A DNA stretch of 64,000 bases from Cyclobacterium sp. SYSU L10401 (GTDB lineage Bacteria; Bacteroidota; Bacteroidia; Cytophagales; Cyclobacteriaceae). Below the pieces are notes generated by a model. It searched no databases, had not been told where the DNA came from, and worked only from the letters and a program-made list of their open reading frames with translations. This document shows positions 36,263 to 43,375 of the stretch, piece by piece. Every line of letters starts with the position of its first letter. The stretch's first letter is position 1. The DNA is taken from contig NZ_WOFO01000003.1 of assembly GCF_010993705.1 (NCBI RefSeq), forward strand, positions 393,925-457,924. Direction: 5' to 3'. Both the position numbers and the translations under genes were made by a program.

Positions 36263-37649
36263 TTAGCATTTTATTAATCCACTGCAGCTTTCTACTCATG
36301 GATTCCATCTCCTCGTTCTTCTTATAAAAATTAAGGACTCGGTCTTTATAATTTTTTTTCACTCCCCTATCAATATCTTGCCTTTTATAATGATCTTCAT
36401 TTGTAATAGACTCAATAAACGACCACACTTCTTGCGGGAGGTAGGCCATTTCTATAACATCTAATAAGTTCTGAGGCTGATCTCTTAATATCTTAATTAC
36501 GGTTTGCCTGACAATAGAATCTTGATTTATTCGATAGCTGCCCAATAAATAGTCCATCAGTAGGATAAAACGATCAAGTCCTGTTTCGCCAAATTTGTCA
36601 TAATAGCATAGAACACAAAGCTTGAAAAACACTTTAAAATAATCGTTGAAACCTTCAATCAAATCCTTATAAACCAATTGTAAAAACTCAGGTGCACTTC
36701 CTTTTTCAAATAACTGATGGTGGAGGGCCACATATTTCTGAGTAAATAGGAAAAAACCAATCCCTTTTTGGATAGGTTGCCTCAAAGAAAAAGGAAAATC
36801 CTTTGCCGAGAGTTGCAACTGTAAAGGAACGGTCTTTAACATGATTCCACTATCTGGCTTGTAAATGAGCGTTTGTCCCAGCATGTTTCCCTGACTCGGA
36901 AACAACTCAACCTCATTTTCTTTGCTATTTGCTAAACCTTTTTGGAAACCCTCTATGATACTTTGGCGGGTCTCGTGATTTAGATTTTTGCCTTTCCAGT
37001 GGCGAGAGCGCCACAAATAGAAGCTGAATAGGTCTTTTAAAAACTGATTCTTATTATCTCTGTCCCAAACCCTTGCCAAAGCCTCTTGGGTCTCTTCATT
37101 CTGCCCTAAAGCTCGCAGGTGATACGATTTTAGGAAATCTACTCCTGCCAATGGAATGCCTCGATTGTTTTGACTATCAAAAAAAGAAAAAGCTTCATCT
37201 TGTTGGTCTGTTTCTATGATTGTAAAAACTGACTGATCAAATAGCATTTTTGCTTTACTCTGAAATACCCCTATATGACTATGTGCTTTGATAGCTTTAT
37301 AATTCTTTAGAATGTTCTGCTTTGAAAGTTGGCTATGATAGCTCAAATCAGGAAACGGAAAATCATGTTGAACGCTCAGTATTTCGCTCAATAAAAGTAA
37401 AGTAGTAATTCTTTGCTGACCGTCAATAATTTCAAAAAATCCTTCTGCATCTTTACAGAGCAAAATTGTACCCAAATAATAGGGTTTAACATCAGAAACC
37501 TCGAAGTGTTCGTACAAATCTTGAAGTAAGTCATCTATGTTTCTTAGACGCCAAGTATAAGCTCTCTGATAAGTAGGTATCTTAAGCGGTTGCTTTTCCT
37601 TAAAAAAGTCGGTTATTGAGATACATGATATTTTAAGGCTTTCCGGCAT
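36237..37649 (-). CDS. DUF262 protein without nuclease domain
   Basis: The N-terminal DUF262 domain is clear: IPTYQRAYTWRLRNIDDLLQ (24-43) and DGQQRITTL (76-84). The remaining 380 residues are mostly helical with no DUF1524 histidine motif, so this protein can bind or hydrolyse NTP but probably cannot cut DNA alone. It overlaps the DUF262-DUF1524 gene by 26 bp, so the two are translated together and may form a heteromeric complex in which this subunit recognises DNA or regulates its partner (inference). It lies just after the hsdS remnant. The base composition of this pair looks more AT-rich than hsdR and hsdM, suggesting separate acquisition. Confidence 0.8.
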   Translation of the reverse strand: MPESLKISCISITDFFKEKQPLKIPTYQRAYTWRLRNIDDLLQDLYEHFEVSDVKPYYLGTILLCKDAEGFFEIIDGQQRITTLLLLSEILSVQHDFPFPDLSYHSQLSKQNILKNYKAIKAHSHIGVFQSKAKMLFDQSVFTIIETDQQDEAFSFFDSQNNRGIPLAGVDFLKSYHLRALGQNEETQEALARVWDRDNKNQFLKDLFSFYLWRSRHWKGKNLNHETRQSIIEGFQKGLANSKENEVELFPSQGNMLGQTLIYKPDSGIMLKTVPLQLQLSAKDFPFSLRQPIQKGIGFFLFTQKYVALHHQLFEKGSAPEFLQLVYKDLIEGFNDYFKVFFKLCVLCYYDKFGETGLDRFILLMDYLLGSYRINQDSIVRQTVIKILRDQPQNLLDVIEMAYLPQEVWSFIESITNEDHYKRQDIDRGVKKNYKDRVLNFYKKNEEMESMSRKLQWINKMLNERTESKK

Positions 37650-37750
37650 TTATTTTAAAGTATTAACAATTATTTTTTGGTTTGATTTTAAATCCAAGTA
37701 GCGAGAGTAATAAAACATACTATCATCGTCCTGTTTTGTCATAGGCCCTT

Positions 37751-38017
37751 TTATTTCTTATAGCTCTCCGACTCTTCCGCCGCCATCATCCCGTCCTGAT
37801 CTTTCCGCTCATAAGCCGTAAGGTCCAAAGCATCGACCTCAATCATCCCGGTAATCAAGCTGAGACGAAGGATATCTCGGGTTTCTAGGATTTGGCTTTG
37901 TTTTTTTGCTGCTAACGCATGTGGCATATATTTTTAAATAAAATTGCTTAAAGAAGATAAAACCTCTTTTGGTGGCCAAATAATCGAATAAAATTTAGTT
38001 CCCATCGGAAATGACGA
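37751..38017 (-). pseudogene. hsdS 3'-end remnant (direct repeat of hsdS)
   Basis: Minus-strand translation gives SSFPMGTKFYSIIWPPKEVL, a few residues, an in-frame TAA, and then ILETRDILRLSLITGMIEV, DALDLTAYERKDQDGMMAAE and a stop at 37751-37753. This aligns throughout with the HsdS C-terminus (GKFKVLSIDWPAKELL; LLKEARDLLLPRLMTGMIDV; DALDLSAFEQEDQEGMLMAA). It is a truncated, decayed second copy of the last 80-90 codons of hsdS. The homology begins within a few bases of the SecB-like stop codon. The two copies bracket the toxin-antitoxin-chaperone genes. Confidence 0.85.
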
Positions 38018-38019
38018 TT

Positions 38020-38463
38020 TCACTTCAGCAGCTCATTCGGATTCACGATAGGCAAAATAAATCCGGACAAGGCGGTACCTTGAAAACGTGTCAGCAAAAT
38101 ACCTCTAGAGGTACTGTAGGATACCGAAGCTATGGCATTGGATAAGCCTGCATCAACCACCAAAACGTCCTTCTCGTCTCTTTCGATCAGCTCTTCCAGA
38201 TTTTCCACATGAAAGGCGAATAACATTTCAAACTCGCCCTTTGCTTCTGTCACTTCTTTCGAACTCTTCGTAGAAATGGTAAAATCCAGCTTGGCCAATA
38301 CCACCTTGTTGGTTTCATCAAAATTCAGGTCCAGGTTTACATTGAACTCGTGGCCTGTGACCAACTGAGGCTCAAATTCCAGAGAGCTTTTAATGCTTGC
38401 ATGGATTATTTCGTATTGAAATAACCGCAACTTGCTCACATCAAGGGATTTTTTCTTCGTCAT
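38020..38463 (-). CDS. SecB-like chaperone of a toxin-antitoxin-chaperone module
   Basis: Using the ATG at 38463, one nucleotide after the antitoxin stop (TGA-G-ATG), the protein has 147 residues, the size of SecB. It shows the SecB layout: an N-terminal beta-rich part (FNVNLDLNFDETNKVVLAKL, DFTISTKSSKEVTEAKGEFE) and a C-terminal block NAIASVSYSTSRGILLTRF then ALSGFILPIVNPNELL. That block parallels the canonical PYARE.I..LV.RG.FP.L.L.PVN.D.L of SecB. In TAC systems such as Rv1955-1957 of M. tuberculosis and the phage-sensing CmdTAC, a dedicated SecB-like chaperone folds and protects the antitoxin. A general export role is unlikely because the gene is coupled to an HTH antitoxin gene. The family call rests on my reading of motifs, not a search. 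Confidence 0.72.
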   Translation of the reverse strand: MTKKKSLDVSKLRLFQYEIIHASIKSSLEFEPQLVTGHEFNVNLDLNFDETNKVVLAKLDFTISTKSSKEVTEAKGEFEMLFAFHVENLEELIERDEKDVLVVDAGLSNAIASVSYSTSRGILLTRFQGTALSGFILPIVNPNELLK

Positions 38464-38464
38464 C

Positions 38465-38857
38465 TCAGGCGACTTTTGGTGCGGTTGATCCTTTTTTGGG
38501 TTTTCCAACCGTCATTTGATCTGTATTGAAATGGATCTGATGGCTATACACTGTCATCTTGAGGGAGTAGCCCATATCGGATTTGAATTTTTTTGATTTG
38601 GGAACGCAGATAATGGGTTCGCCCAGCTGTGCCTGTAGTTTGGCAATCGACCGAAGCGTAAAATTGTGCTCCCCCTTCAGCCACTTACTGATCTCCGAAG
38701 GGTTTTTCCCTATGCTCTCGGCAAGTTCTTTTTGGGAATAGCCCTTCTCAGCGATCAATTCGTTGATGCGAACCACAATGTCTGAGTATAGGGAGACAAA
38801 CTCCTTTGTTTCGACGGAGGTCTTGTCGAGTAGCTTTTGTGCGATCTTACTTCTCAT
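38465..38857 (-). CDS. XRE-type HTH antitoxin with C-terminal extension
   Basis: Residues 25-82 form an XRE/HigA-like helix-turn-helix (GYSQKELAESIGKNPSEISK then WLKGEHNFTLRSIAKLQ). Beyond it is a tail of about 45 residues containing the stretches YSLKMTVYSHQIHFNTDQ and GKPKKGSTAPK. Ordinary HigA-type antitoxins usually stop soon after the HTH; a flexible hydrophobic tail is the hallmark of the chaperone-addiction (ChAD) region in TAC antitoxins, where SecB-like proteins bind. The ATG overlaps the toxin stop by 4 bp, and the SecB-like gene starts 1 nt after its stop. It probably represses the module by binding the direct repeats at 39380-39424. Confidence 0.78.
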   Translation of the reverse strand: MRSKIAQKLLDKTSVETKEFVSLYSDIVVRINELIAEKGYSQKELAESIGKNPSEISKWLKGEHNFTLRSIAKLQAQLGEPIICVPKSKKFKSDMGYSLKMTVYSHQIHFNTDQMTVGKPKKGSTAPKVA

Positions 38858-39375
38858 AGCAGTATGTCTGTGTTTCCTTTATAGTCTTCTAATCTTCTCC
38901 TGGCTTCATTAACTTGTATCAAGCCTTCTTTTAAAGCCTCACTTATTTTTTGACAGAAGACCTGCGTCTCCTGAAATTTAAAACTCAGGTCCTCGCATTC
39001 TTGGTCGGTAGCATGGTCCTTAATACCTCCATTGAATAGGATCAGTATTTCCTGACTGACTTTATAACAATATAACCTTAGCGGGAATTTTGTGCCCAGG
39101 TCTTTGATTTCAATGATGTAGCGGTTGGGTTTAGGAGGCAGTGCGAATCCTTTGTTCTTGAATCGGTTGATAAAATCATCGGTAGCTCCATATTTATTTC
39201 CAATCGTTTCTATGATCAGCAAGAGTAATTCCTGTGCATTTGCGAAGTAAGGGACCGATTCATCCTCAAATCGTGAAAAAAACTTGTCTGTTTCATTGAG
39301 GCTGTGACCCTCTTGCCTAAGCGAATACAGTGTGCATGCCGAACCTTCATCGTCCCAGATTTCCAATGCAAACAT
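38854..39375 (-). CDS. Putative toxin of the TAC module (HigB/RelE-like, uncertain)
   Basis: This 173-residue protein is the first gene of the three-gene unit, the usual toxin position in higBA-type modules. The central block PNRYIIEIKDLGTKFPLRLY followed by CYKVSQEILILFNGGIKDHA resembles the beta strands of RelE/HigB ribosome-dependent mRNA interferases (an Arg-containing LRLY strand, then a strand ending in a Gly-Gly-x-Lys turn). The N-terminal 80 residues and C-terminal helix (KISEALKEGLIQVNEARRRL) are longer than in classic HigB. I cannot exclude another toxin fold. Overlap with the antitoxin gene by 4 bp supports co-production. Confidence 0.5.
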   Translation of the reverse strand: MFALEIWDDEGSACTLYSLRQEGHSLNETDKFFSRFEDESVPYFANAQELLLLIIETIGNKYGATDDFINRFKNKGFALPPKPNRYIIEIKDLGTKFPLRLYCYKVSQEILILFNGGIKDHATDQECEDLSFKFQETQVFCQKISEALKEGLIQVNEARRRLEDYKGNTDILL

Positions 39376-39379
39376 ATTT

Positions 39380-39424
39380 ACTTATAAGTTAATTTCCAAG
39401 CCTGATTCACTTTTAAGTTAATTT
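39380..39424 (-). promoter_or_regulatory. Paired operator-like repeats upstream of the toxin gene
   Basis: ACTTATAAGTTAATTT (39380-39395) and ACTTTTAAGTTAATTT (39409-39424) are a direct repeat differing at one base, 29 bp apart. ACTTATAAGT is itself a perfect palindrome and its partner a near one. They fill the 60-bp gap between hsdS and the toxin ATG. The arrangement is what an HTH antitoxin dimer would bind for autorepression. Confidence 0.5.
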
Positions 39425-39435
39425 TAACCCTTTTT

Positions 39436-40773
39436 TTATAGCTTTCTATTTTTTGAGAAATAGTTTACTTCCGCCTCCGCCGCCATCAACATCCCCTCCT
39501 GATCCTCTTGCTCAAAAGCCGAAAGGTCCAAAGCATCGACGTCAATCATCCCGGTCATCAAGCGGGGGAGAAGGAGGTCTCGGGCTTCTTTTAGGAGTTG
39601 GTTTTGTTTTGTGATGCTAAATAGTGTTGCATGGACTTTTGAAACCAAATTGTTGAAGGAAATTAAAAGCTCTTTTGCAGGCCAGTCAATTGAAAGTACT
39701 TTGAATTTTCCTTTTGAAAGCTCGGGAAAAGTAGCGCCTGTGGCGTAACCCTTAAACTCCTCAATGCGGGTTATAAAATTATAAAGTAAAAATTCCTTAT
39801 GGATTAATTCATGAGGTGTCACGTTTATAAATCCCTGATTAGTAGTGAATGGCTTATCAATAATTGCGAATAAGCCAATGGTAGCACGGCTAGTCATCAT
39901 AAATGAGTTTGGCTCCAATAATTTTGCGGAACTCTTTCTTAATCCCAACTCAGTAATTTTTTGACTACTATCCAATACTGCAATGCTGTTTGCTTTTGTC
40001 AAATCGGTTGGGGAAAACCAAGAAATATGACCTTCATTCCAGTATTCATCTTTTGTTCTGGAAGGTGTTCCTCCCCCTGATATGTTACAAGCTTCATCAA
40101 TTGTCTTCTTCTCCCACCCCGCCGGCAGCCCCGTCTCCTTATTGATAGGAGTACGTTCATGCCCGGGGAATTTCATGCGGACAAACCACTCCTCATAGGT
40201 GAGTTGGGCTTTTTCTTCCAGCAGTTGGATGCGCTTGAGGTTGTTTTCGATCAGGTCATCATAGGCAGAAAGGATAGCGGCTATTTTGCGTTGAGTTTCA
40301 ATTATTGGAAAATCAAATTCAAAATTTTTGATCCCTCCAATGGGTATCCTCATTTGATTTGCTGCACCTTTCCCCCTTTGTTGAATAAAGTGTTGAAATA
40401 CTTGTGATTTACATAGGTAGCCTAAATAACGTTGTTCTATTAAGTTAGGGGCTTTTGTTCTTAAGCAAACGGCATTCTGATTTAATAAAAGGCCTACAGC
40501 AGTTTTTGGGATTGTAATTACTCTTCCTGCGGCAGAATTTACCAAAGACGGATGCGAACCAACGGTAGCAATTACAATGTCGAAAAGCTTAAGCCTGTTT
40601 CTTCGATATTTATGGAAACTCTCGTTATGCAAGTAACTAAGCTCATCGAAGGATATAGAGTCTTTATCAAAATTGGACACTTTCAGTACTGGGTAGCCTG
40701 TAGTCGAATATTCATTTGCAGTCCAGCTACCACCATTTATAAGGTCACAATGATCCTCTAGCTTTAGTCTCAT
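39436..40773 (-). CDS. hsdS: Type I restriction-modification specificity subunit HsdS
   Basis: The subunit recognises a bipartite DNA sequence for HsdM and HsdR. There are two target-recognition domains. The first starts at the N-terminus (DHCDLINGGSWTANEYSTTG) and ends in the coiled coil QRKIAAILSAYDDLIENNLK with RIQLLEEKAQ. The second starts at GWEKKTIDEACNISGGGTPS and ends in the second coiled coil near QNQLLKEARDLLLPRLMTG. The ATG overlaps the hsdM stop by 4 bp (ATGA). The last 35 residues (DALDLSAFEQEDQEGM onwards) are acidic and are repeated in the remnant at 37751-38017. The recognition sequence cannot be read from the protein. Confidence 0.93.
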   Translation of the reverse strand: MRLKLEDHCDLINGGSWTANEYSTTGYPVLKVSNFDKDSISFDELSYLHNESFHKYRRNRLKLFDIVIATVGSHPSLVNSAAGRVITIPKTAVGLLLNQNAVCLRTKAPNLIEQRYLGYLCKSQVFQHFIQQRGKGAANQMRIPIGGIKNFEFDFPIIETQRKIAAILSAYDDLIENNLKRIQLLEEKAQLTYEEWFVRMKFPGHERTPINKETGLPAGWEKKTIDEACNISGGGTPSRTKDEYWNEGHISWFSPTDLTKANSIAVLDSSQKITELGLRKSSAKLLEPNSFMMTSRATIGLFAIIDKPFTTNQGFINVTPHELIHKEFLLYNFITRIEEFKGYATGATFPELSKGKFKVLSIDWPAKELLISFNNLVSKVHATLFSITKQNQLLKEARDLLLPRLMTGMIDVDALDLSAFEQEDQEGMLMAAEAEVNYFSKNRKL

Positions 40774-42374
40774 AGGTTGATCGACTGGATTTGAGACATC
40801 AGCTTATTGGCTTCATTATTTAATTCAGCCAGTTCAGAATGGATCATTTTGATTCTACCTTGATAATCAAAGTCCATATCCAGTTCGATATTTACTCCCA
40901 CATAGCGACCAGGCGTCAGGCTGTAATCCTGCGCAATCACTTCTTCCAGATCCACCACCTTACAGAGTCCTTCTACGTCCTGGTATTGGCCTTTGGGGAA
41001 GTGTTCCTTGAACCACCCTTCGACTTCGCTCCCGGTGACATGCTCCATTCCGTGATCTGCCGGGTCACCTCTAAATAAATTCATGATAGCCGTGAGCCCA
41101 AACATATGCTCCTCGGAAAAATCGTTGATGGTAGTCGTTACCTTTCGGAAGACCTTCCGGGCATCGATCATCAGGATCTTGTTTTTGTTTTCGGGCTTCT
41201 TGCCTTTGTTGTAAAACCAGAGATGGCAAGGCAGGCTTCGGGTATAGAAGAAGTTGTTGCCCACCGAAACGATGCACTCCACATGCCCGGTCTCTATCAG
41301 TTTTTGGCGGATAAGTTTTTCGGCATTGCCTGCATCTGTAGCGGAAGAGGCCATGACAAAGCCTGCTCTTCCCGTTTCGTTCAGGTAAGAATAAAAATAC
41401 TGCGCCCAAAGGTAGTTTCCGTTCCCGATCGTGCCCTTTCCGGTGAGTGGAGCACCGAAAGGCAGGCGATCGTCTTCGGTCAGGAATTTGTTTTTGGCAT
41501 CCACCCGGTCCACATTGAAAGGGGGATTGGCCATCACAAAATCACACTTTCCGGTTAGGTGGAAGGGGTTGGTATAGAAGCTGTTGCTCTCCAGGATCTT
41601 TCCTTCGATGCCATGAATGGCCAGGTTCATCTTCGCGAGCTTGGCATTGTTGCTTTTCAGTTCGGTGCCATACACCGTAATGGCTTCATTGACGCTTCTG
41701 TTCGGGTCATGGTCTTTGATAAAGTGTGCCGTCTGCACAAACATGCCGCCGGAGCCACAAGCCGGATCATGGATAATGCCCTGATTGGGCTGGATAAAGT
41801 GGATGATCAGGTTTACCAAAGAAGGAGGGGTGAAGAATTCTCCGCCTTCCTGGGCACCGGCCCCTTGCATGGAGAATTTCATCAGGAAGAACTCATAGAT
41901 GCGACCGAAGACATCGCCTTTGGCATTTCGGACCGCATCCGCATTAAACACCCGCACCAGGTCTCTCAGCAGCTTGGCGTCAAACTCCTGATAGCTTTTT
42001 GGAAGAATACCCGCCAGATCCGGGTATTCCGCTTCGATCAGCTTCATGGCATTGTTAATGGCTTCGGCGATGTCTTCGCTTTCGGGAAGTGCCACCAGGT
42101 ACTCGTATTTGGCTTTTTCAGGAAGCAGGATGGCTCCTGCGGCGGCATAATCATCTTTGGTGGCAGCTCGTTTTTCTCCGGTTCTGGGATTGATGGCCAG
42201 GTTCCTTTCCACCTGGATCTTGGCATCCTCATAGCGGTTCTGTGCAAAACGTAAAAGCACTAATCCCAATAAAGGGTCTTTGTATTCGGCTGCGGTCAAT
42301 TTGGAGTTGCCACGGAGTTCATCGGCAGCGTCCCAGAGTTCTTTCTCCAGATTCTTGATATCTGCTTGGGTCAT
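40770..42374 (-). CDS. hsdM: Type I restriction-modification methyltransferase HsdM
   Basis: This is the N6-adenine methyltransferase subunit. The N-terminal helical domain (LEKELWDAADELRGN) is followed by SAM motif I DPACGSGGMFVQ (203-214) and the catalytic motif IV NPPF (283-286, in FVMANPPFNVDR). GEFFTPPSLVNLI (178-190) is the classic HsdM lead-in. The length of 534 residues is complete. It is the first gene of the defence island and starts 4 bp before its overlap with hsdS is closed, so both are made together. A promoter-like sequence inside an inverted repeat lies 31-70 bp upstream. Confidence 0.95.
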   Translation of the reverse strand: MTQADIKNLEKELWDAADELRGNSKLTAAEYKDPLLGLVLLRFAQNRYEDAKIQVERNLAINPRTGEKRAATKDDYAAAGAILLPEKAKYEYLVALPESEDIAEAINNAMKLIEAEYPDLAGILPKSYQEFDAKLLRDLVRVFNADAVRNAKGDVFGRIYEFFLMKFSMQGAGAQEGGEFFTPPSLVNLIIHFIQPNQGIIHDPACGSGGMFVQTAHFIKDHDPNRSVNEAITVYGTELKSNNAKLAKMNLAIHGIEGKILESNSFYTNPFHLTGKCDFVMANPPFNVDRVDAKNKFLTEDDRLPFGAPLTGKGTIGNGNYLWAQYFYSYLNETGRAGFVMASSATDAGNAEKLIRQKLIETGHVECIVSVGNNFFYTRSLPCHLWFYNKGKKPENKNKILMIDARKVFRKVTTTINDFSEEHMFGLTAIMNLFRGDPADHGMEHVTGSEVEGWFKEHFPKGQYQDVEGLCKVVDLEEVIAQDYSLTPGRYVGVNIELDMDFDYQGRIKMIHSELAELNNEANKLMSQIQSINL

Positions 42375-42404
42375 GTTTTTAGAAACAATGAAAAATAATT
42401 AATG

Positions 42405-42444
42405 CAAAAATTAGTTTTATTATTCGAATTTACCAAGAATAATA
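42405..42444 (-). promoter_or_regulatory. Promoter and operator-like inverted repeat upstream of hsdM
   Basis: On the minus strand TTGG (42436-42433) and TAATTTTTG (42413-42405) are 19 bp apart, close to the Bacteroidota -33/-7 pattern. The -33 element sits in the loop of an inverted repeat with 8-bp perfect arms TATTATTC (42418-42425) and GAATAATA (42437-42444). A regulator bound there would block the promoter of the whole defence operon. Confidence 0.4.
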
Positions 42445-42507
42445 GGATGGAAGGAAAGTATTCTTGCAAATTTTAAAATAGCGAAAAGCGGCTTATTTAA
42501 AAAAGAT

Positions 42508-42540
42508 GATTCAGATTGCTTCGCAGGGCTCTCAATGACC
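42508..42540 (+). repeat. Short dispersed intergenic repeat (copy 2)
   Basis: GATTCAGATTGCTTCGCAGG then GCTCTCAATGACC matches 58-94 with a few changes, same orientation, about 130 bp upstream of hsdM. Confidence 0.6.
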
Positions 42541-42753
42541 TGTTCTGCCGTCTATGGTAGACATAACATTTTTTTAAACGCAGAAAACGGGATGAAGATA
42601 GGGATTTTGCCATATATGGGAAAATAGTGTTTTTGTTCGTTATATTAAGATTATGGCTTAAAATCAGTTATATGGGTATATAGACTTCTCATTGTTTAAT
42701 GGATAATTATGAGTTAAAGTTTATTTTGATAATTAACCGTGTTTTTATTGTAC

Positions 42754-42787
42754 TTTTTGTCCCGATTTTTCATCGGGAACAAAAAAA
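42754..42787. terminator. Hairpin with A/T tracts on both sides
   Basis: TCCCGAT (42761-42767) pairs with ATCGGGA (42773-42779) around TTTTC, flanked by TTTTTG on the left and ACAAAAAAA on the right, the form of a bidirectional intrinsic terminator. It is not directly next to a gene end. The same TCCCGAN-N5-NTCGGGA stem appears inside the tandem elements at 13.75 and 21.1 kb. Confidence 0.45.
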
Positions 42788-42942
42788 TCCTTCCCCCCAC
42801 ATACCTCCCGCACCCCCCTGAGAAAATTCAGGACAGGCCGGTTTTTTGTCGGGCCTGCGCTCTTTGCGTATTAAAAATAAAGGTCTTCTTATCTATAAAA
42901 TTTCTTCAGGGATTATATCTTAAAAGAAAACAGTTTTAATTA

Positions 42943-43288
42943 CGTCATCGGTAGGGTGCGTTTTTGACTATGAAAATCACATCGCATTAAATAGCATCCA
43001 TGGCAGTCTGAAGGGGTACATATCCGACATTTAGATCCAATTACCATTTCCCGTTGTACATACGCATACGCTCCGGTTCAGATCGCTTCGCTGTGCTCGC
43101 GATGACGGTAGGTGTCGTCACGGCGAGGGTGCGGTGTTTGGCTATAAAAATTTATAGCGCATTACTTCGCACCCGTAGCAGTCTGTCTGAAGGGGTACGT
43201 AGGAGACCTTTCGATACTAATCCCACTTCCCGGTGGACATACGACTCCGCTCCGGTTCAGATTGCTTTACGGGGTTACCGATGACGGG
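42943..43288 (+). repeat. Tandem pair of about 170-bp repeats
   Basis: Unit A (42943-43108) and unit B (43114-43288) share the order: GTCATC or GTCGTCA, then GGGTGCG.TTTTTGACTAT or its variant, CGCATTA, GCAGTCTG, AAGGGGTAC, CCCGTTGTACATACG or CCCGGTGGACATACG, and CTCCGGTTCAGAT. Each closes with the short dispersed motif (43075-43108 and 43255-43288). The units have diverged but remain alignable over their full length. Confidence 0.6.
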
Positions 43289-43375
43289 TTTGCTAAAAAG
43301 ACGAGGTCCTGAACAACAAAATACAAGGAAAAGTTGACATCTTCATTTTAAATAATTAGTTTTAAATAAAAACAG

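Larger units (their letters stand above)
42445..43375. other. Repeat-rich intergenic region, no gene
   Basis: This stretch of more than 900 bp has no gene I can support. It holds a dispersed-motif copy (42508-42540), a terminator-like hairpin (42754-42787) and a tandem pair of roughly 170-bp repeats (42943-43288). Short open frames here lie in repeat DNA. Confidence 0.6.

Noticed and set aside
37751-37926. The intact frame after the stop in the hsdS remnant as a small gene
   Set aside because: Its sequence is plainly the HsdS C-terminus and the homology continues upstream through a stop codon, so it is a remnant rather than a new small protein.
38464-38508. Longer start for the SecB-like protein
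   Set aside because: The extra 15 residues overlap the antitoxin gene; the ATG at 38463 gives the TGA-G-ATG coupling and SecB-like length.
41559-42254. 231-codon plus-strand open frame opposite hsdM
   Set aside because: It is long but wholly antisense to the SAM and NPPF motif regions of hsdM, so it is a composition artefact.
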